Assembly: GCA_029945375.1 (NCBI GenBank)
Contig: CM057062.1
Location: 2,867,564-2,931,563, forward strand
Length of the DNA stretch: 64,000 bases
From: Agaricus subrufescens
Lineage: Eukaryota > Basidiomycota > Agaricomycetes > Agaricales > Agaricaceae
Direction: 5' to 3'
Position numbers and translations under genes: made by a program. Below the pieces are notes generated by a model. The model saw only the letters and a program-made list of their open reading frames with translations. It searched no databases and was not told the origin of the DNA. Positions 45,234 to 56,931 of the stretch are shown piece by piece (position 1 is the first letter of the stretch; every line of letters starts with the position of its first letter).

Positions 45234-47329
45234 ATGGCCGACTCTGACGACTACGATGGGCTCTCTTCGCTCTCCGAATCGGAATCCGACGACGACTACT
45301 CCATGGCTGGTCCCGAGTCGGAGGACGAGATGCCCAAAAGACGGAAGGGAAAGAAGACCGGAACATACATAATCACCAATGCTCTCCAGGCCCCCCGGGC
45401 AACGACGTATACTGCCCAATCACTGTTCGACCAAATCGTCGCTGGAGATATCGACCTGGATCCGGAGTACCAACGTGGTCTGTATCTTTCGCCGCGCGTC
45501 GTACTTGTCTCGTGACTGATTCGCGTGAGGTAGAGGTTGTATGGCCAGAAGCGAAACAGATAGGCCTTATAGACTCTATTTTCCGCAACTTTTACATTCC
45601 ACCGGTCATATTTGGTGAGTCACTGTCTGTGTAGCTCCTCTCATAGGCTGACTTGTCTCCCGGATCAGCGGTCAGCGCTCACAGCGACGGAAGTGAAAGC
45701 AAGATATGTATAGATGGGAAACAGCGGTTAACTTCAATATACAGGTGCGTTCCAAGCAATCGTGGTCCCTGTATATTTCCTGACCACAGGCAGATTTATG
45801 CTTGGATTAGTGAGTCAGGTCTTCTCTCTCCTTGTACTTCATTGATCTCCTGCTTCTTAGATATATCGTGTGTCTCTTGTTCCTTTTGTTTGTCAGTCAA
45901 ATGCTTACATCATATCCGCACTGCTCTCAAAGACCGCGACCGGTATGCGCGACTTCCATTAACAAAGGTCGCGCTACTCATTAATACCCAGCGCGACAAA
46001 CGAAAAATACTGGTTCACAGCACCACCCTCGGACAAAAAGAAGAAGAACCGCAACATCCTACCGGATAAATACCGTCGTCTCTTTTCCAACAAACAGGTT
46101 GTATGCGTTGAATACTCGGGCATTAACGACAAAGACGAGCGCGAAATTTTCCAGGTGCCTGTTACCCACTCAGTCTTAACTTCTTTATTTATCCAATTCG
46201 GTCTAGCGTGTGCAACTCGGAATGGCTCTAACGCCCGCTGGTTCGTATACACGTTCCTTTTTTACAAGATAATGTTTACTGATTCTGTGTGCGTGCAGAA
46301 AAACTTGGTGTTGTGAAGACACCTCGGGCGGACTTCATCCGCGACATCCAATCCCGATTCTTCAAAAAGGAAACAGATGGACTCGGCTCCTTAGATTGGG
46401 ACCGCTCTCGTGGAACCGATTTTCGCTGTCTCCTGACCATCCTCTGGTGCATCGATCGCTACAGGACATCTCTTTCCAACTTCACTAATATTGGATCCAT
46501 TGCCCAATTTGAACCATACCTAAACGATCCCAATCCCCTTCCTCAAGCACTACGCGATGAACTCATGTTCACATTTCAAGTTCTTGAGAATATGGTTACT
46601 GATCCCGATCCCGAGATCTCGAGCCCTTTTAGAATGACTGCCTCCGATTTTGCTGGTATTCCTGGGGCGAGCACAAAGGCCAAGATCAAAGTTTCACCTG
46701 TTGAATTTATTTGTATGTATCTTCTTGTTTTCATTTGGAAGGAGCGGGCTAGTTCTCGGGAGATGTCTAGAGCTATCAGAGACATGAGGAGGAATGTCAG
46801 GACGGAGCATATGGATATAAGGACGAACACCAAAGTTTCGAAGACTATGATTACCTTTATCAAGTCGCTCGATCCTGAAAAATACCAATGCGCCGACGAT
46901 ACGGATGCCGAACCTGCCATAGGAAAAATGAAATTTGCCGGAAGAGCAAAAACAAGCAAATCTGATTCCGCGTTGTCAAAGACGAAATCGAAGTCGACGG
47001 AAGCGTCAAGTTTCAAACGGAAACGCGGAGATGAGGATGATTTGATGTCTCCAGCGGTGACGAAGCCGCGCACAAGTTCGGTATCGGCTTCACGGAAGTC
47101 CAGTTCAGGAAGGACTTTGCCGAATTCGCCTACTGTCACACAGCAGCACAATGTCGCTCATGCGTCTCTGACTGCTGCTATTGCGACTGCCAATTCAAGT
47201 TCACCGGCAGGCTCACAAGCGGTTCCGACACCGACACCAACACGGGGGAAAGGAGGGTTGGCGAATTTAAGGGCGTTAACGCAGTTGCGGGGGAAAAGCG
47301 GGACCTCTTCGAATGGAGACGAGGGATGA
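45234..47329 (+). CDS. DUF262-domain protein (ParB/GmrS-like fold)
   Basis: The start at 45234 opens an acidic Ser-rich tail, then YTAQSLFDQIVAGDIDLDPE followed by YQR. Exon 2 (45534-45614) restores QREVVWPEAKQIGLID and the strand IFRNFYIPPVIF; exon 3 (45669-45744) holds the DGKQRLTSI signature at 45713-45740. Exons between about 45,794 and 46,000 are not resolved. Later pieces are NEKYWFTAPP, VVCVEYSGINDKDEREIFQ, RVQLGMALTPAEKLG, then a helical domain and a disordered basic C-terminus with probable nuclear signals (FKRKRGDED). DUF262 (PF03235) is the fold of the GmrS part of type IV restriction enzymes, with DGxQR in a nucleotide-binding site. Fungal relatives are widespread but functionally uncharacterised. 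No GmrD-like nuclease (DUF1524) is seen. Confidence 0.8.
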
Positions 47330-47385
47330 TTGATGGTGGATGAGTGGGATGGTTTTGGAGTTTTTGTGATTTTGTTGTGATTTTC

Positions 47386-48024
47386 CTACGTTGACTTTTC
47401 TACTTTAACTAATGGGTGCTTGTTGTTGCCGTCGTTAGTGCGTTCATACACGCCCTTACTCAGTTGCGGCCCGCGTAAATGAATTGAGATACTTATATCG
47501 TGCGAATGCCCAAGGTCTGGACAACTCGAGGCTTTCAACATGCGGCAACGTTGTTCTATGACAGACCGCGATGAAATAGTCCTGACACAGGCAGAGAACA
47601 AGAAGAATAAACCAATGTGAGCGGGCGAAAACCCTGATATATCCGACGAAGTTGAACCAAATCTGTGGGCCAGCGAGAATTCGATGTTGCTTATGTATGG
47701 TTGCTTCTTACGAGACCTCCAGGTACTAGTCGGGCAAACGTTTTGGACGAGGTTTGCTTGGTGATCCCGGGTGTGCGCCGTATACATTGCAATAGATAGT
47801 AAGGTTGATCTGCAGTAGTTGCACGCATGCAACGCGCCGATTTTGGAATTCACGTACACTGCATCAAGGTCCGCAGTCCGTGTGCCTTTTTTCTTACGAG
47901 GCGGGCCGCGATAGGCGGAGATTGTGTGGGACAGAAACTTTGCATCAGTGTGGCGGCAAACCCATTGTTGGTCGTATATGTAATACCCTTCGATATGTGA
48001 TAATAGCTCACTTTTTTGCGTCAT
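47386..48024 (-). CDS. Hypothetical 212-aa protein with one C2H2-like motif
   Basis: An uninterrupted frame with an ATG at 48024. No family is recognised. Residues 68-88 fit the C2H2 zinc-finger spacing (C-x2-C-x12-H-x3-H) with Leu at the expected hydrophobic place, preceded by a basic PPRKKKGTRT patch. The C-terminal half looks unstructured and less protein-like. It is convergent with the DUF262 gene, whose stop is 57 nt away, so the frame could overlap that gene's 3' UTR. One motif match and length alone do not prove a gene. Confidence 0.3.
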   Translation of the reverse strand: MTQKSELLSHIEGYYIYDQQWVCRHTDAKFLSHTISAYRGPPRKKKGTRTADLDAVYVNSKIGALHACNYCRSTLLSIAMYTAHTRDHQANLVQNVCPTSTWRSRKKQPYISNIEFSLAHRFGSTSSDISGFSPAHIGLFFLFSACVRTISSRSVIEQRCRMLKASSCPDLGHSHDISISIHLRGPQLSKGVYERTNDGNNKHPLVKVEKST

Positions 48025-48343
48025 AACAACTTGGGTAATAGATAAACTGACGTATTTTATTGGTACTTATCCTCTTTTGAATAAGTCATCACGACACGTT
48101 CGCGTGTGGCGCTTCGCCAGGGCGGCGACGCGTCATATGATAATAACCAAGTCATTATGACATTTGTGTGAAAGGAAGGCTAGGCGCATCAAAACGTCGG
48201 GAGCAGGTCGGCATTTCCTAGTTTAGTTAATGTCTCTGACTCATCGGACCCTGTTGCCTCTTGACTCGTGCTCCTGTCTTGCTCCTGTCGGGGGTATTTA
48301 ACGCGATGGTATTCTCTCCCGGTATTCTCACATCCTTTTATAC
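48025..48343. other. Promoter region of the ankyrin gene
   Basis: About 320 nt, no gene. No clear TATA box; the ankyrin gene start follows a short pyrimidine-rich stretch. Confidence 0.45.
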
Positions 48344-51300
48344 ATGCCCCACTCAGCTGAAGGTCTTGCTTTCTTAAGGCGTCTCAGTGCACTCCCTGAA
48401 GGCCCAGGCGTTGGCCTCGATGATGTTCTTGGACCTTCACTCGTTGACGAGCAAGAACTCAGGAGGCTATTTGCCCAAGATAAGACCAATCCTCGATTAG
48501 ACAACCCTTATGTCGGACTCGTCGACGTTTTTGGACCCGATACTGAAGTCACCCGCAAGACGCGTGCACGGGTAGTTGATTCGTTCAATGAAGAAAGCTT
48601 GTCTGGACACTACATTATGCCACTCAGTGACACTCAAAGGAAGAAGGACGGTGACGCGTCCATGACGACCAGTTTTGATGAGTTCAAGAAGAATTGGTCT
48701 ATATTCACTGAAGGAAGCCTGTCTCAACTCTTCAATTGGAATAATGTTATAGCTGCTGGGGGATCTGTTCTCTCAGCTTTGCTTCCTTTATCCGACAAAG
48801 ATAAGGAGAGCAAGAGGGCTATCAGAAAGTATTACCACTCTGTTGCCTTTCCTGCGTCGGATGTGGATTTGTTCCTCTGGGGATTGACTCCTGATCAAGT
48901 GCGTCTAAAAATTCAATCGTTCTGACGCGAAACTGAACCGTATCATAGGCTGAAAAGAAAATTGTTGAGATCTACGAGGCCGTGAGGGACTCGATTCCTT
49001 GGGATGTCACGTGCATTCGCACCAAACACACGATTTCTATTCACTGTAAGACTTCCCCGATATTTCACTCTAATCGACGTGTGTGAACAATTTCTTTCCA
49101 ACTAGCCCAATATCCGTATCGCTCCGTTCAAATTGTATTGAGATTGTACCGCTCGCCTGCCGAAATTTTGGCTGGATTTGACGTAGACGCACCTTGCTGT
49201 GCTTATGATGGTATTTTGTCCATGACTATGCGTTACGTTTCATATGCTCATGATCTTTGAACCTTAGGTGAACATGTCTGGGCCAACCCCCGAGCCATTA
49301 CTGCAATGATCCGTCAATGTAATACAGTTGACGTGTCTAGACGCTCCCCCTCATATGAGATCCGACTCCAGAAATACGCTAAGCGTGGCTTTGAAGTTTA
49401 CGTTCCAAATTTGAGACGTGAAGATGTTGATCCGACCGTACGGTCCCACTATCCAAACCTTTTGGAGTTATCACCACTAACAGATATAATATGATTTAGA
49501 TTTATGAGCGTTCCATTATCAAGATACAAGGATTAGCCCGCCTGCTCGTACTTGAAAAGTTAAACAATCCGGATGATCGACAAAGTTTCCTTCAGTCAAG
49601 GGCTGATCTGCGAGGACGGCCTTACGCACTTCGCGCCTTCAATAGAAACAGGAAAAAGCGTAAATACAAGAACGATTTGAAGATGGAAATAGGAGGATTG
49701 GAGATGAATGACTACGATGTTGCATCATTGCATATTCCCTATGGACCTGGATGGGATGCTAGGAGAATCGAGAAGCTCATCTATCAGACTGTAAGTTCTC
49801 CCTTCGAGTATTTCAAACATTTGGACCCAATCGTGTTCTGCAGGATCTTGGTATGAACTCGACGTTCAACCCTAAGAATAAGAGTCGTCGTCTCCATCGT
49901 CACCCAGCATTCTTTGGTACTGCCGAGGAATGCATGGAAGACTGTTGCCAGGTGGATAAGCTCTCTTCCAATCCCATGAACTACTCTTAATTTTATTGTG
50001 ACAGCATTGTCCTGAACCTATAGACGAGGACGAGCGCAATCTTCAGAAGCAGGAGGATGAGCTGTACATCCGCGGAAGAGTCTCTTTTATTGAAGAAAAC
50101 CCAGGTCGTCAATCCCTCTCAGGCAGTTTCAATCCCATCGATGATGGCGAATGGTCGGAACAAGTCTATATCCGACCCATTCAAAAACTGTTCTCTGCGA
50201 TCGCCTCGCACGACACCGCTCTCGTTCGCTCTCTCCTCGCCGCTGCCGCTGAGAAAGTAGATGCTAATGTACCTCATTCTGACGATAATGCCAATGGCAT
50301 CAATTTACAACATCGAGATCATGTTGGACGCACAGCCCTCCATCTAGCAATTCTCGTCAAAGATGAGGAGATCGCTAAGCTGCTTGTGGATGAAGGGTGT
50401 AGGATGATCGCTCGACTTGTAGATGGCCGGACAGCTCTTCACTTGGCGGCGCAGTATGGCTTGGATGGACTGATTGAGAAGATGTTCGAGAAGAGTAAGC
50501 AGAATAAAGAAGCCGCCGAGAAGAAAGCCAAGTTTGATAAGGATGGGGACGAAAAGATGAAAGATGATAGCGATACGGGACCGCCAGACTCTGCGACAGA
50601 CACTGACGTTCGCCCTTCATCTGCGGATGACTGGAGCTCTGATGATAATGATGGAAAGCAAGATGATTCAATGGATGTGGATGGCGAAGACGATTATGAT
50701 AAGTGTGATGATGATGACGAAGGCGATGAAGATGAAGATGAGGGCAAAGGTAGAGCAGGGAAACCAAAGGCTGATAATTCAGATGAACCTACAGGGGAGA
50801 GTCCCGAAGACAACGAAGATGAACCCGATGTCGTGGATGTCAACGCTAGTGACTGGGATCAGAAATTTACTCCACTCTGCTTCGCTGCTCTCTACAGTTC
50901 CACATCCACAGTTTCTCTCCTTCTCAAGCATGATGCCGATCCGAATCTTGCTGCGGACTCCTCAGGACTTACCTATAATGCCGACTATATCCTTCCTCTT
51001 TTCCTCACTCTTGTCCGCCCTGACGAAGACATTGCTGTTGAAGTTGCTGAAGTTCTTATCGAAGCCGGCGCCTCGTCTTCAGTAGCTGATCCGAAATTGG
51101 TCACTGTGTTACACCAAGCTGTGCTTGCTGGGAAAGCGAAGATTCTCGACTTGTTCTTGAGGAAGGATCCAGGAGCGAAACTGGCCTTAGATTTCCCAAT
51201 TGTTTACCAAGGGTCGTCGACATTTCCTCTTTGTTCAGCTGTGGCGAAGGGAGGTTACGCCGAGTTGTTAACGCTTTTGGCCTACGGCGCCAAAATCAAT

Positions 51301-54300
51301 CCTACAGCTTCTGATATTCTCAAGGCGAAAGCAGTCAGGTCTGTACCTAAGTCTTTCTTGGTCCTATTTATTGGGTGCTCATTCGTCCTAAAGTAAGAAT
51401 ACAGATAGAATGATATGGGGTTGGAATACTGCTCAAAACGATGAGAACTTCATAAAACGGACGGCGGAGACCGCAATATGTCACGGAGATTATGTTATCG
51501 ATCCCCTTCTTGAACTTGGGGAAAACCCTAGTGTTGGAACTGCCGAGACGCTGCAGCGTTCTTACAATGGGCCAAAGAATGAGTCTATCTTGGACTGGGT
51601 TGTTCATGCCCTCGAAACACGTCTACCCGAGGCAATAGATGAAGCAAGGAAAGAAATTACGGCCCTCGAAAAAATGAAAGACAAGGCGAAGATGAATCAG
51701 ACGAAATTTGGGTCGTGGAAGGAATATTTCGAGCTCTATCAAGACTGGTATCATCCTTCAGCTAGTACGACTGCAATGGATAACAAGAAGAAGGTTCAGA
51801 CCGAGCGATTGAGTAGTTTGATGAAGAAACAAGCATACTTGCAGCATGTTCGACACGCGTTAGAATTGGCGGGGGCGAAAACATGGAAAGAAATTGACGG
51901 CAATGATGAATATCAAGCACCAGTAACTGCTCTTCGACTCAGGTCCCAAGATCAGAACCAGCCAAACTTAAGATATCGTTATTTGTCACCCCAACCTTGG
52001 ACGCGCTTCCCCGTGCCAGAAACTCAAAACAAGCTTTATGACGAACTCTTCGAGGCGGCATTCAAAGGGGATGACGCTACGATTGAGCGGCTTTGCTCAA
52101 TAGGTGGCGAAGCCAATGCTGTACCACTACAGATCACCGTCGAAGCGAAAGTAGATCAATATCGGTCAGGTGAGCCCGTTCGCGACAATTCTACCGCCCA
52201 CTAGCTCTAAAACCACTACACCGCAGGACCGACCCCATTTTATGCTGCTGTGGCCGGTAAAAAATGGTCTACCGCAAAATTCATCATCGGGATTGCAGCA
52301 GCGCAGTACGAAAAGAAGGATGACAAGGATGAAGATAAATTTAAAACAGCTCTTTTCGACCTGGGTATGTCATTTTTGGTATGACGTTGGACTGTAATTC
52401 AATTTTCCTGCAGTTGATGATGAGGAATCGGATGACGACACGTGTAGTGATTATTCTGATGATACTGTCGACCCGCGCCAACGTCAAGCGAAGTTCACTG
52501 ATATCGCAAAGAAGATATCCCTCCGTACCGATGTCCACCCTTCCGTACTGTTGGATGCCAACGTTGACTTTAAGATTGATGACCAGACGCACAACTTGCC
52601 GCTATTGGTGAAGGCAGTCCTGGAAAATGATCTCAACACCTTTAACCATCTCTTTACGCTGTGGGACTCTGTTGAAAAGAAAGTCTATACTGAAAACGAT
52701 CGTTTCTTTGCCGCCGTCCTAGACACAGATAATGCAAAAATCTTAGACGAGGTAATACGGCGCACAGGTATCGGAATCGATGTTGAAACCGCACGCGAGA
52801 CTACTGGTGACACTCATCCGATCGCTTCAAACGATCAAAATCGACTATATCTTGGTCTCGACATTCATGGCAAGAAACGTGCAGATCTCGCTCGCAAAGG
52901 TGATCCAGACGCCTCTCAGCATGTAATCAAGCATATGCCGCTCGTTTGGCACGCTATTCGACATAATGCCAAATCTATTCTTGAATATCTCTCGTCCGAC
53001 AAACCTCTTTTGGCGTATAAACACTTTGCAACGAATGGAGAGGGGGACAAAGCAGAATGGTTGAGGTATTCGAAGAATCTGGACAGTTCCTTGAGCGAAT
53101 TGCTTGGGTGGCGAATTACCCCACTCGGAGAGAGCCCTTTGACAATGGCAGTCTCGCATGCTAGGCAGGAACTTTTACCTATACTTTTTACCATGGTACC
53201 CAAGTTAATGGGATCGGCTTTGCATCTGAAGTAAGTCTTGTTCGATGTTTAGTCATAGTTACTCACCAGAGAATATAGGATCAAATTTTATGGATTCAAT
53301 GCGTTACTCGTGGCCGCCAGTCACTGTAGTGCTCTTATGCTGTCAACGAAGGAAGGCGTAGAACGCTTTGAAACTATATTTGACTTCCTTCTAAAGAAGG
53401 GTGTATCGGCTCTCGAAACAGATACCGAAAATGGGTATGTGAATGTCAGAGACTCCGTGTGCGCTATATTGCTAATACTTTGTGTAGTTGGAATATATAC
53501 CATTGGCTGTGTTATCATACATCAAGCGCTGTTGTGGAATATCTTCTTCAACGTCTTCCTCGCAATATCAGCGAACAACTATTAGCGTGTAGATCCAAAA
53601 AGAAGCTTAGTTTGGTACGTTGTATTATTTGGCGTCATATCCTTACTTATCAGTAATACGTTTTTAGCCTATCCATGTCGCCGTCAAATCCGGTTGTATT
53701 CGCCTCGTAAAAGCTATCCTCGCTTTCACCAATGAGAATCTCCTTGTTCGCGATGCTCTAGGTTTTACACCTTTACATCACGCGATACGATGTGGTTATA
53801 CCTCGATTACCGAACTATTCTTGAGTGCCAGTCCTCCAGAGGGACTATATCTCGAAAACGGCGTTGGAAAAACACCTCATGAAGATGCTCAAAAGCGCGC
53901 TATGAAACCAACGACTGACCAAGTGAGTCAGGCTTCGGTACCCAACTTCAACAGTGTAGTGCACCCTCAATGCCAAGACGATAAACGACAATTGGAGCCA
54001 GGGCTAAAGAGAGTCGTTGAGACCTTGAGTAGGCTCACGAGCAATGGCACGTTGGAAAAAGGTTCATCACTAGCCAATGCTTTCGAAAAATTCATCTCGG
54101 CCAGTGAAGGCCGACTGGCTAAACTCAAAGCCCCGATCCAAGAATCTACTAACCCGTACGACAATCAAAGGGAACACGCGAATCATATCCGTACTCTGGC
54201 TGTCGTCGAAGGCGCAATCGCTGAAGATAGCTCGAAAAGGGTATTAGTTCATGTCAAAGATGTTCAGAGATCTGTTGCGAGCACTTTGGGCTCAGGCCAG

Positions 54301-54417
54301 AGCAAGCTGGTGTCTGCTGGAGCTAAAGATGAGTTCGAAGAGGAGGATGAGCACAAAGAGAAAGCCGGATTGATGATATTCAGCAACTCGACATACGCAA
54401 TGGTTCAGGAGTCATAA
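48344..54417 (+). CDS. Giant ankyrin-repeat protein with nucleotidyltransferase-like head
   Basis: About 13 exons give roughly 1,650 aa; each join keeps frame (for example TPDQ to AEKKIVEIYEAV, SIH to SQYPYRSVQIVLRLY, YDG to EHVWANPRAIT). The N-terminal 450 residues form a conserved globular domain: AAGGSVLSALLP, then SDVDLFLWG, IRTKHTISI, VQIVLRLYRSPAEILAGFDVDAPCC in two exons. The GGS and DxD elements resemble polymerase-beta-type nucleotidyltransferases, though with a long insert. Ankyrin repeats follow (GRTALHLAILVKDEEIAKLL, DGRTALHLAAQYG), interrupted by an acidic Asp/Glu-rich insert near 50,560-50,850, with further repeats late (PIHVAVKSG, GFTPLHHAIRCG). The tail has coiled-coil and charged segments. 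No membrane segments. Function unknown; ankyrins suggest target binding. Confidence 0.78.
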
Positions 54418-54646
54418 TTTTGCAATACCCTTGTTTTATTTGCCTTCAATATATAGAACGAAAAATTTGTTTGTTCGAGCAATTGTGTGTTGCGATACGC
54501 TTTGACCCTGATACCGTTCTCATAACCTTCCTGCGCGATGCGTCCGGGTAAGACGTAGGGATAGGCCTGAGTCACAAGTTGCTCAGTCTTCGCTACACTG
54601 TACTATTTATTACAAAACATCGCTAGATCACACAGAAATCTTCACC

Positions 54647-55214
54647 CTAAACAATAGGTATCTGCTGTGGTTTTTGTTCGGACGACGACATTGGGTATGT
54701 AACAGTCAATATACCATCCGCCATCGAAGCCGTAATATCGTCTTCCTAACAAACCATCCTTAGTTTCGTTCGTCTTACATTCCAAGAGGACAGGAGGTTC
54801 AAGGTCACTCACTGTAACGCCTTTGGGAAGTGGCACCGACCTCGATAATTTTCCAGATTGTCGTTCATGAATGAGGTAGTCTCCTTCGTGTTCAGAAGGG
54901 GTTTTACCCTCGGCGGAGAGGATGAGAGTGTTGTCTTGTATCCTTAATTGAACTTCTTCTTTGGACCGTCCAGGGAGCTCAAAAATCGCTATTATGAGGT
55001 TTGTTTCAGCGTTTTTTATTAGGTCTAGCCTATGGATAGAAGGTTCACTTGAGTTAGATATATGAAAAGAAAAGGCGTAGGAAAGTGGCGCACTTGGGTT
55101 CGGATACTCTAAGTCTCAGTGAGATAGGGCCATGGCATGAATACCAGGATGCAGACGATAAGAACGTCTGAGTGTGGGACCGACAACGCGGTGGGGTGAT
55201 TCAAAGCTGACCAT
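54647..55214 (-). CDS. Small heat-shock protein (Hsp20/alpha-crystallin)
   Basis: The alpha-crystallin domain is clear: RLDLIKNAETNLIIAIFELPG, KEEVQLRIQDNTLILSAEG, DYLIHERQSGKLSRSVPLP and, after an intron with a GTGAGT donor, EDDITASMADGILTVTYP, then a short tail ending QQIPIV (an IxI/V-type tail motif). These chaperones hold unfolded proteins as ATP-independent oligomers in the cytosol. The 5' part is less certain: the frame from the ATG at 55214 is open into the domain except for one TGA, which a 48-nt intron (acceptor ACTTAG) would remove. A perfect heat-shock element and a TATA box lie upstream, so heat induction is likely. Confidence 0.75.
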
Positions 55215-55291
55215 TGAGCAGTAAGAACTGGGGAATAGTTACAAGTTGTAGAGAGAATTTCTTGGTTAACATCGCCAGAGTTTTTCAAGGG

Positions 55292-55298
55292 TTATATA
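55292..55298 (-). promoter_or_regulatory. TATA box of the Hsp20 gene
   Basis: TATATAA on the minus strand, 78 nt before the start codon at 55214, between the heat-shock element and the gene. Confidence 0.5.
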
Positions 55299-55314
55299 CT
55301 ATAGGAGCATTACG

Positions 55315-55327
55315 TTCGAGAACATTC
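55315..55327 (-). promoter_or_regulatory. Heat-shock element
   Basis: TTCGAGAACATTC is three alternating units (TTCnnGAAnnTTC), the canonical HSF-binding site. It lies about 100 nt upstream of the Hsp20 start and just upstream of its TATA box. The position and the gene it precedes support a functional site. Confidence 0.7.
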
Positions 55328-55944
55328 TTGTTTTTACTCGGAGTGAATGCTACCGTTTCATTCGGAAGTGGGATCCAAGCAGGGAGGCGACGCTGGAGGT
55401 TTCGAGAATAATGGTGATCAATCCAGCAATAGAAACCCATCTCAGTTATTGGCAGTACTACCCCTTGACGTTAGCAGCTTCTCCGATCTTGATTTTTCGT
55501 TGTTGAGGCCTAAGGTCCTACCTTTGACTTTTTATTTGCTGAATTAGGGCACTCGGATCTAAAAATGCCTTTCCAGAAGATTATGCTTTTGACAGGTTTA
55601 TTCCATGACGTCAAAAAAAATTAAGAAAATTTCTAATAGACAGCTAACGCGAAGCCGATGGTACTAAGATCGTATAGTGAAACAAGATGCAGATAGCACA
55701 AATACAAGAGTCCGGATGGATAAGAGTCGAACAGAACGTGAAAAAAATCATCATCATGCCAAGTCAAATGCAAGATAACAGAATAAAACAATGAAGCGGT
55801 GAACAAATTACACATGAACAACGTCATAGAACATGAGAGCGTGATTTGGTAAAACAACACATCTCCTGGATGTTTTTTCGTGGTAGTAAAACCGGTCGTG
55901 ATACATAACTTGAGGTGAGGGAGTTGTAAAAACTCTCTTTGGCC
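55328..55944. other. Intergenic region upstream of Hsp20
   Basis: About 600 nt, no supported gene; the right end is probably the 3' UTR of the next minus-strand gene. Confidence 0.5.
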
Positions 55945-56931
55945 TCAAAATTGAGATGGCTTTGATGACCGAACATTACCCCGAGCAACCCTTCTAGCGC
56001 CGTCCACCTTCGAAACGGAGGCAGGAGATGAAGGGGTGTTAGAGCGAGGAGACGCCTTCCCAAGCATCACACCCCCTGTCAGGACCGTGCTCTGTCCACC
56101 GGAATACAGATAACGCTGGACTTTGCTCTGAGTAGTCTTGGAATCTCCAGGAGTCATTGTATTGATGGGTGAAAAAGACCTGGTAGAGGATGGCGAGCCA
56201 GTTCGTGAAGAATTGAGAGATGAGATTGGCGACGGGGTATTACGGTCGGAGTGTGAGGACGTTTGGTGAAGATGTGACTGTGAATGAAGAAGAAACTCGT
56301 CTTCATAGATGGAGGGAAGACGACTGATGCTCGTTCTTGTCATTTCGGGCCCCGATAAATTAAAACATTCTCGCGTCGGCGTCGGCGATATGAGGCCAAC
56401 GTTAAGTTTGGAGATCATGGAAAACATCTCATCTGTCTCCTCTTTCTCTTGTTCCGAATACAACAGTTGCTGTGCCAGTGTTTGGGGATGCGGGAAGGAG
56501 GGAACTGGAGCCGGACGTGCGGTATCGAACGAGGTGATGCGGGCTCTGGAATCGAGCTCATGATTGGAGACCAATATGGTAGGTATCGCCGGGGTCTGTT
56601 TCCAAACGACGATGCGTCCAGGAATACCCGTTATTTTGACTGAAACCATTGTGCTCTTGATGGTCAAATCGAATTCACGGCCACCCAGAACGTAAAACCA
56701 GTCCTTCCAGCTGACATTAAGGGCGACACAAGCCGCATAGATTGCACGGGGAGGTGCCGAGGAGGAGCACGTTAGAGTAAAGCAACCATTCCTGACCCAG
56801 GCTGGTACGGCGGTGAGAGTCGAAAGCAGGATTTGCTGCACGGAGTTGATTGTAGGCAGAGGCGCAATTTCGGAAAGAGGTTGAGTTAGGAAGTTGATGG
56901 CTTCAACGAGGGCGACAGGGTGGGAAGACAT
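55945..56931 (-). CDS. BTG/Tob-like anti-proliferative protein
   Basis: One exon of 328 aa from the ATG at 56931 (MSSHPVALVEAINFLTQPL). The first 120 residues resemble the BTG/Tob domain: an opening helix with NFLTQPL, SVQQILLSTLTAVP, then PPRAIYAACVALNVSWKDWF and LGGREFDLTI, followed by strand-like VSVKITGIPGRIVVW. Metazoan BTG/Tob proteins bind the CAF1 deadenylase of CCR4-NOT and slow proliferation; fungal members are less studied. The usual HWYP-like box is not obvious (here VPAWVRNGC), so the match is partial. Residues 150-328 are disordered, Ser/Pro-rich and include SP sites. An upstream in-frame ATG at 57054 exists but adds only a low-complexity leader. Confidence 0.5.
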   Translation of the reverse strand: MSSHPVALVEAINFLTQPLSEIAPLPTINSVQQILLSTLTAVPAWVRNGCFTLTCSSSAPPRAIYAACVALNVSWKDWFYVLGGREFDLTIKSTMVSVKITGIPGRIVVWKQTPAIPTILVSNHELDSRARITSFDTARPAPVPSFPHPQTLAQQLLYSEQEKEETDEMFSMISKLNVGLISPTPTRECFNLSGPEMTRTSISRLPSIYEDEFLLHSQSHLHQTSSHSDRNTPSPISSLNSSRTGSPSSTRSFSPINTMTPGDSKTTQSKVQRYLYSGGQSTVLTGGVMLGKASPRSNTPSSPASVSKVDGARRVARGNVRSSKPSQF

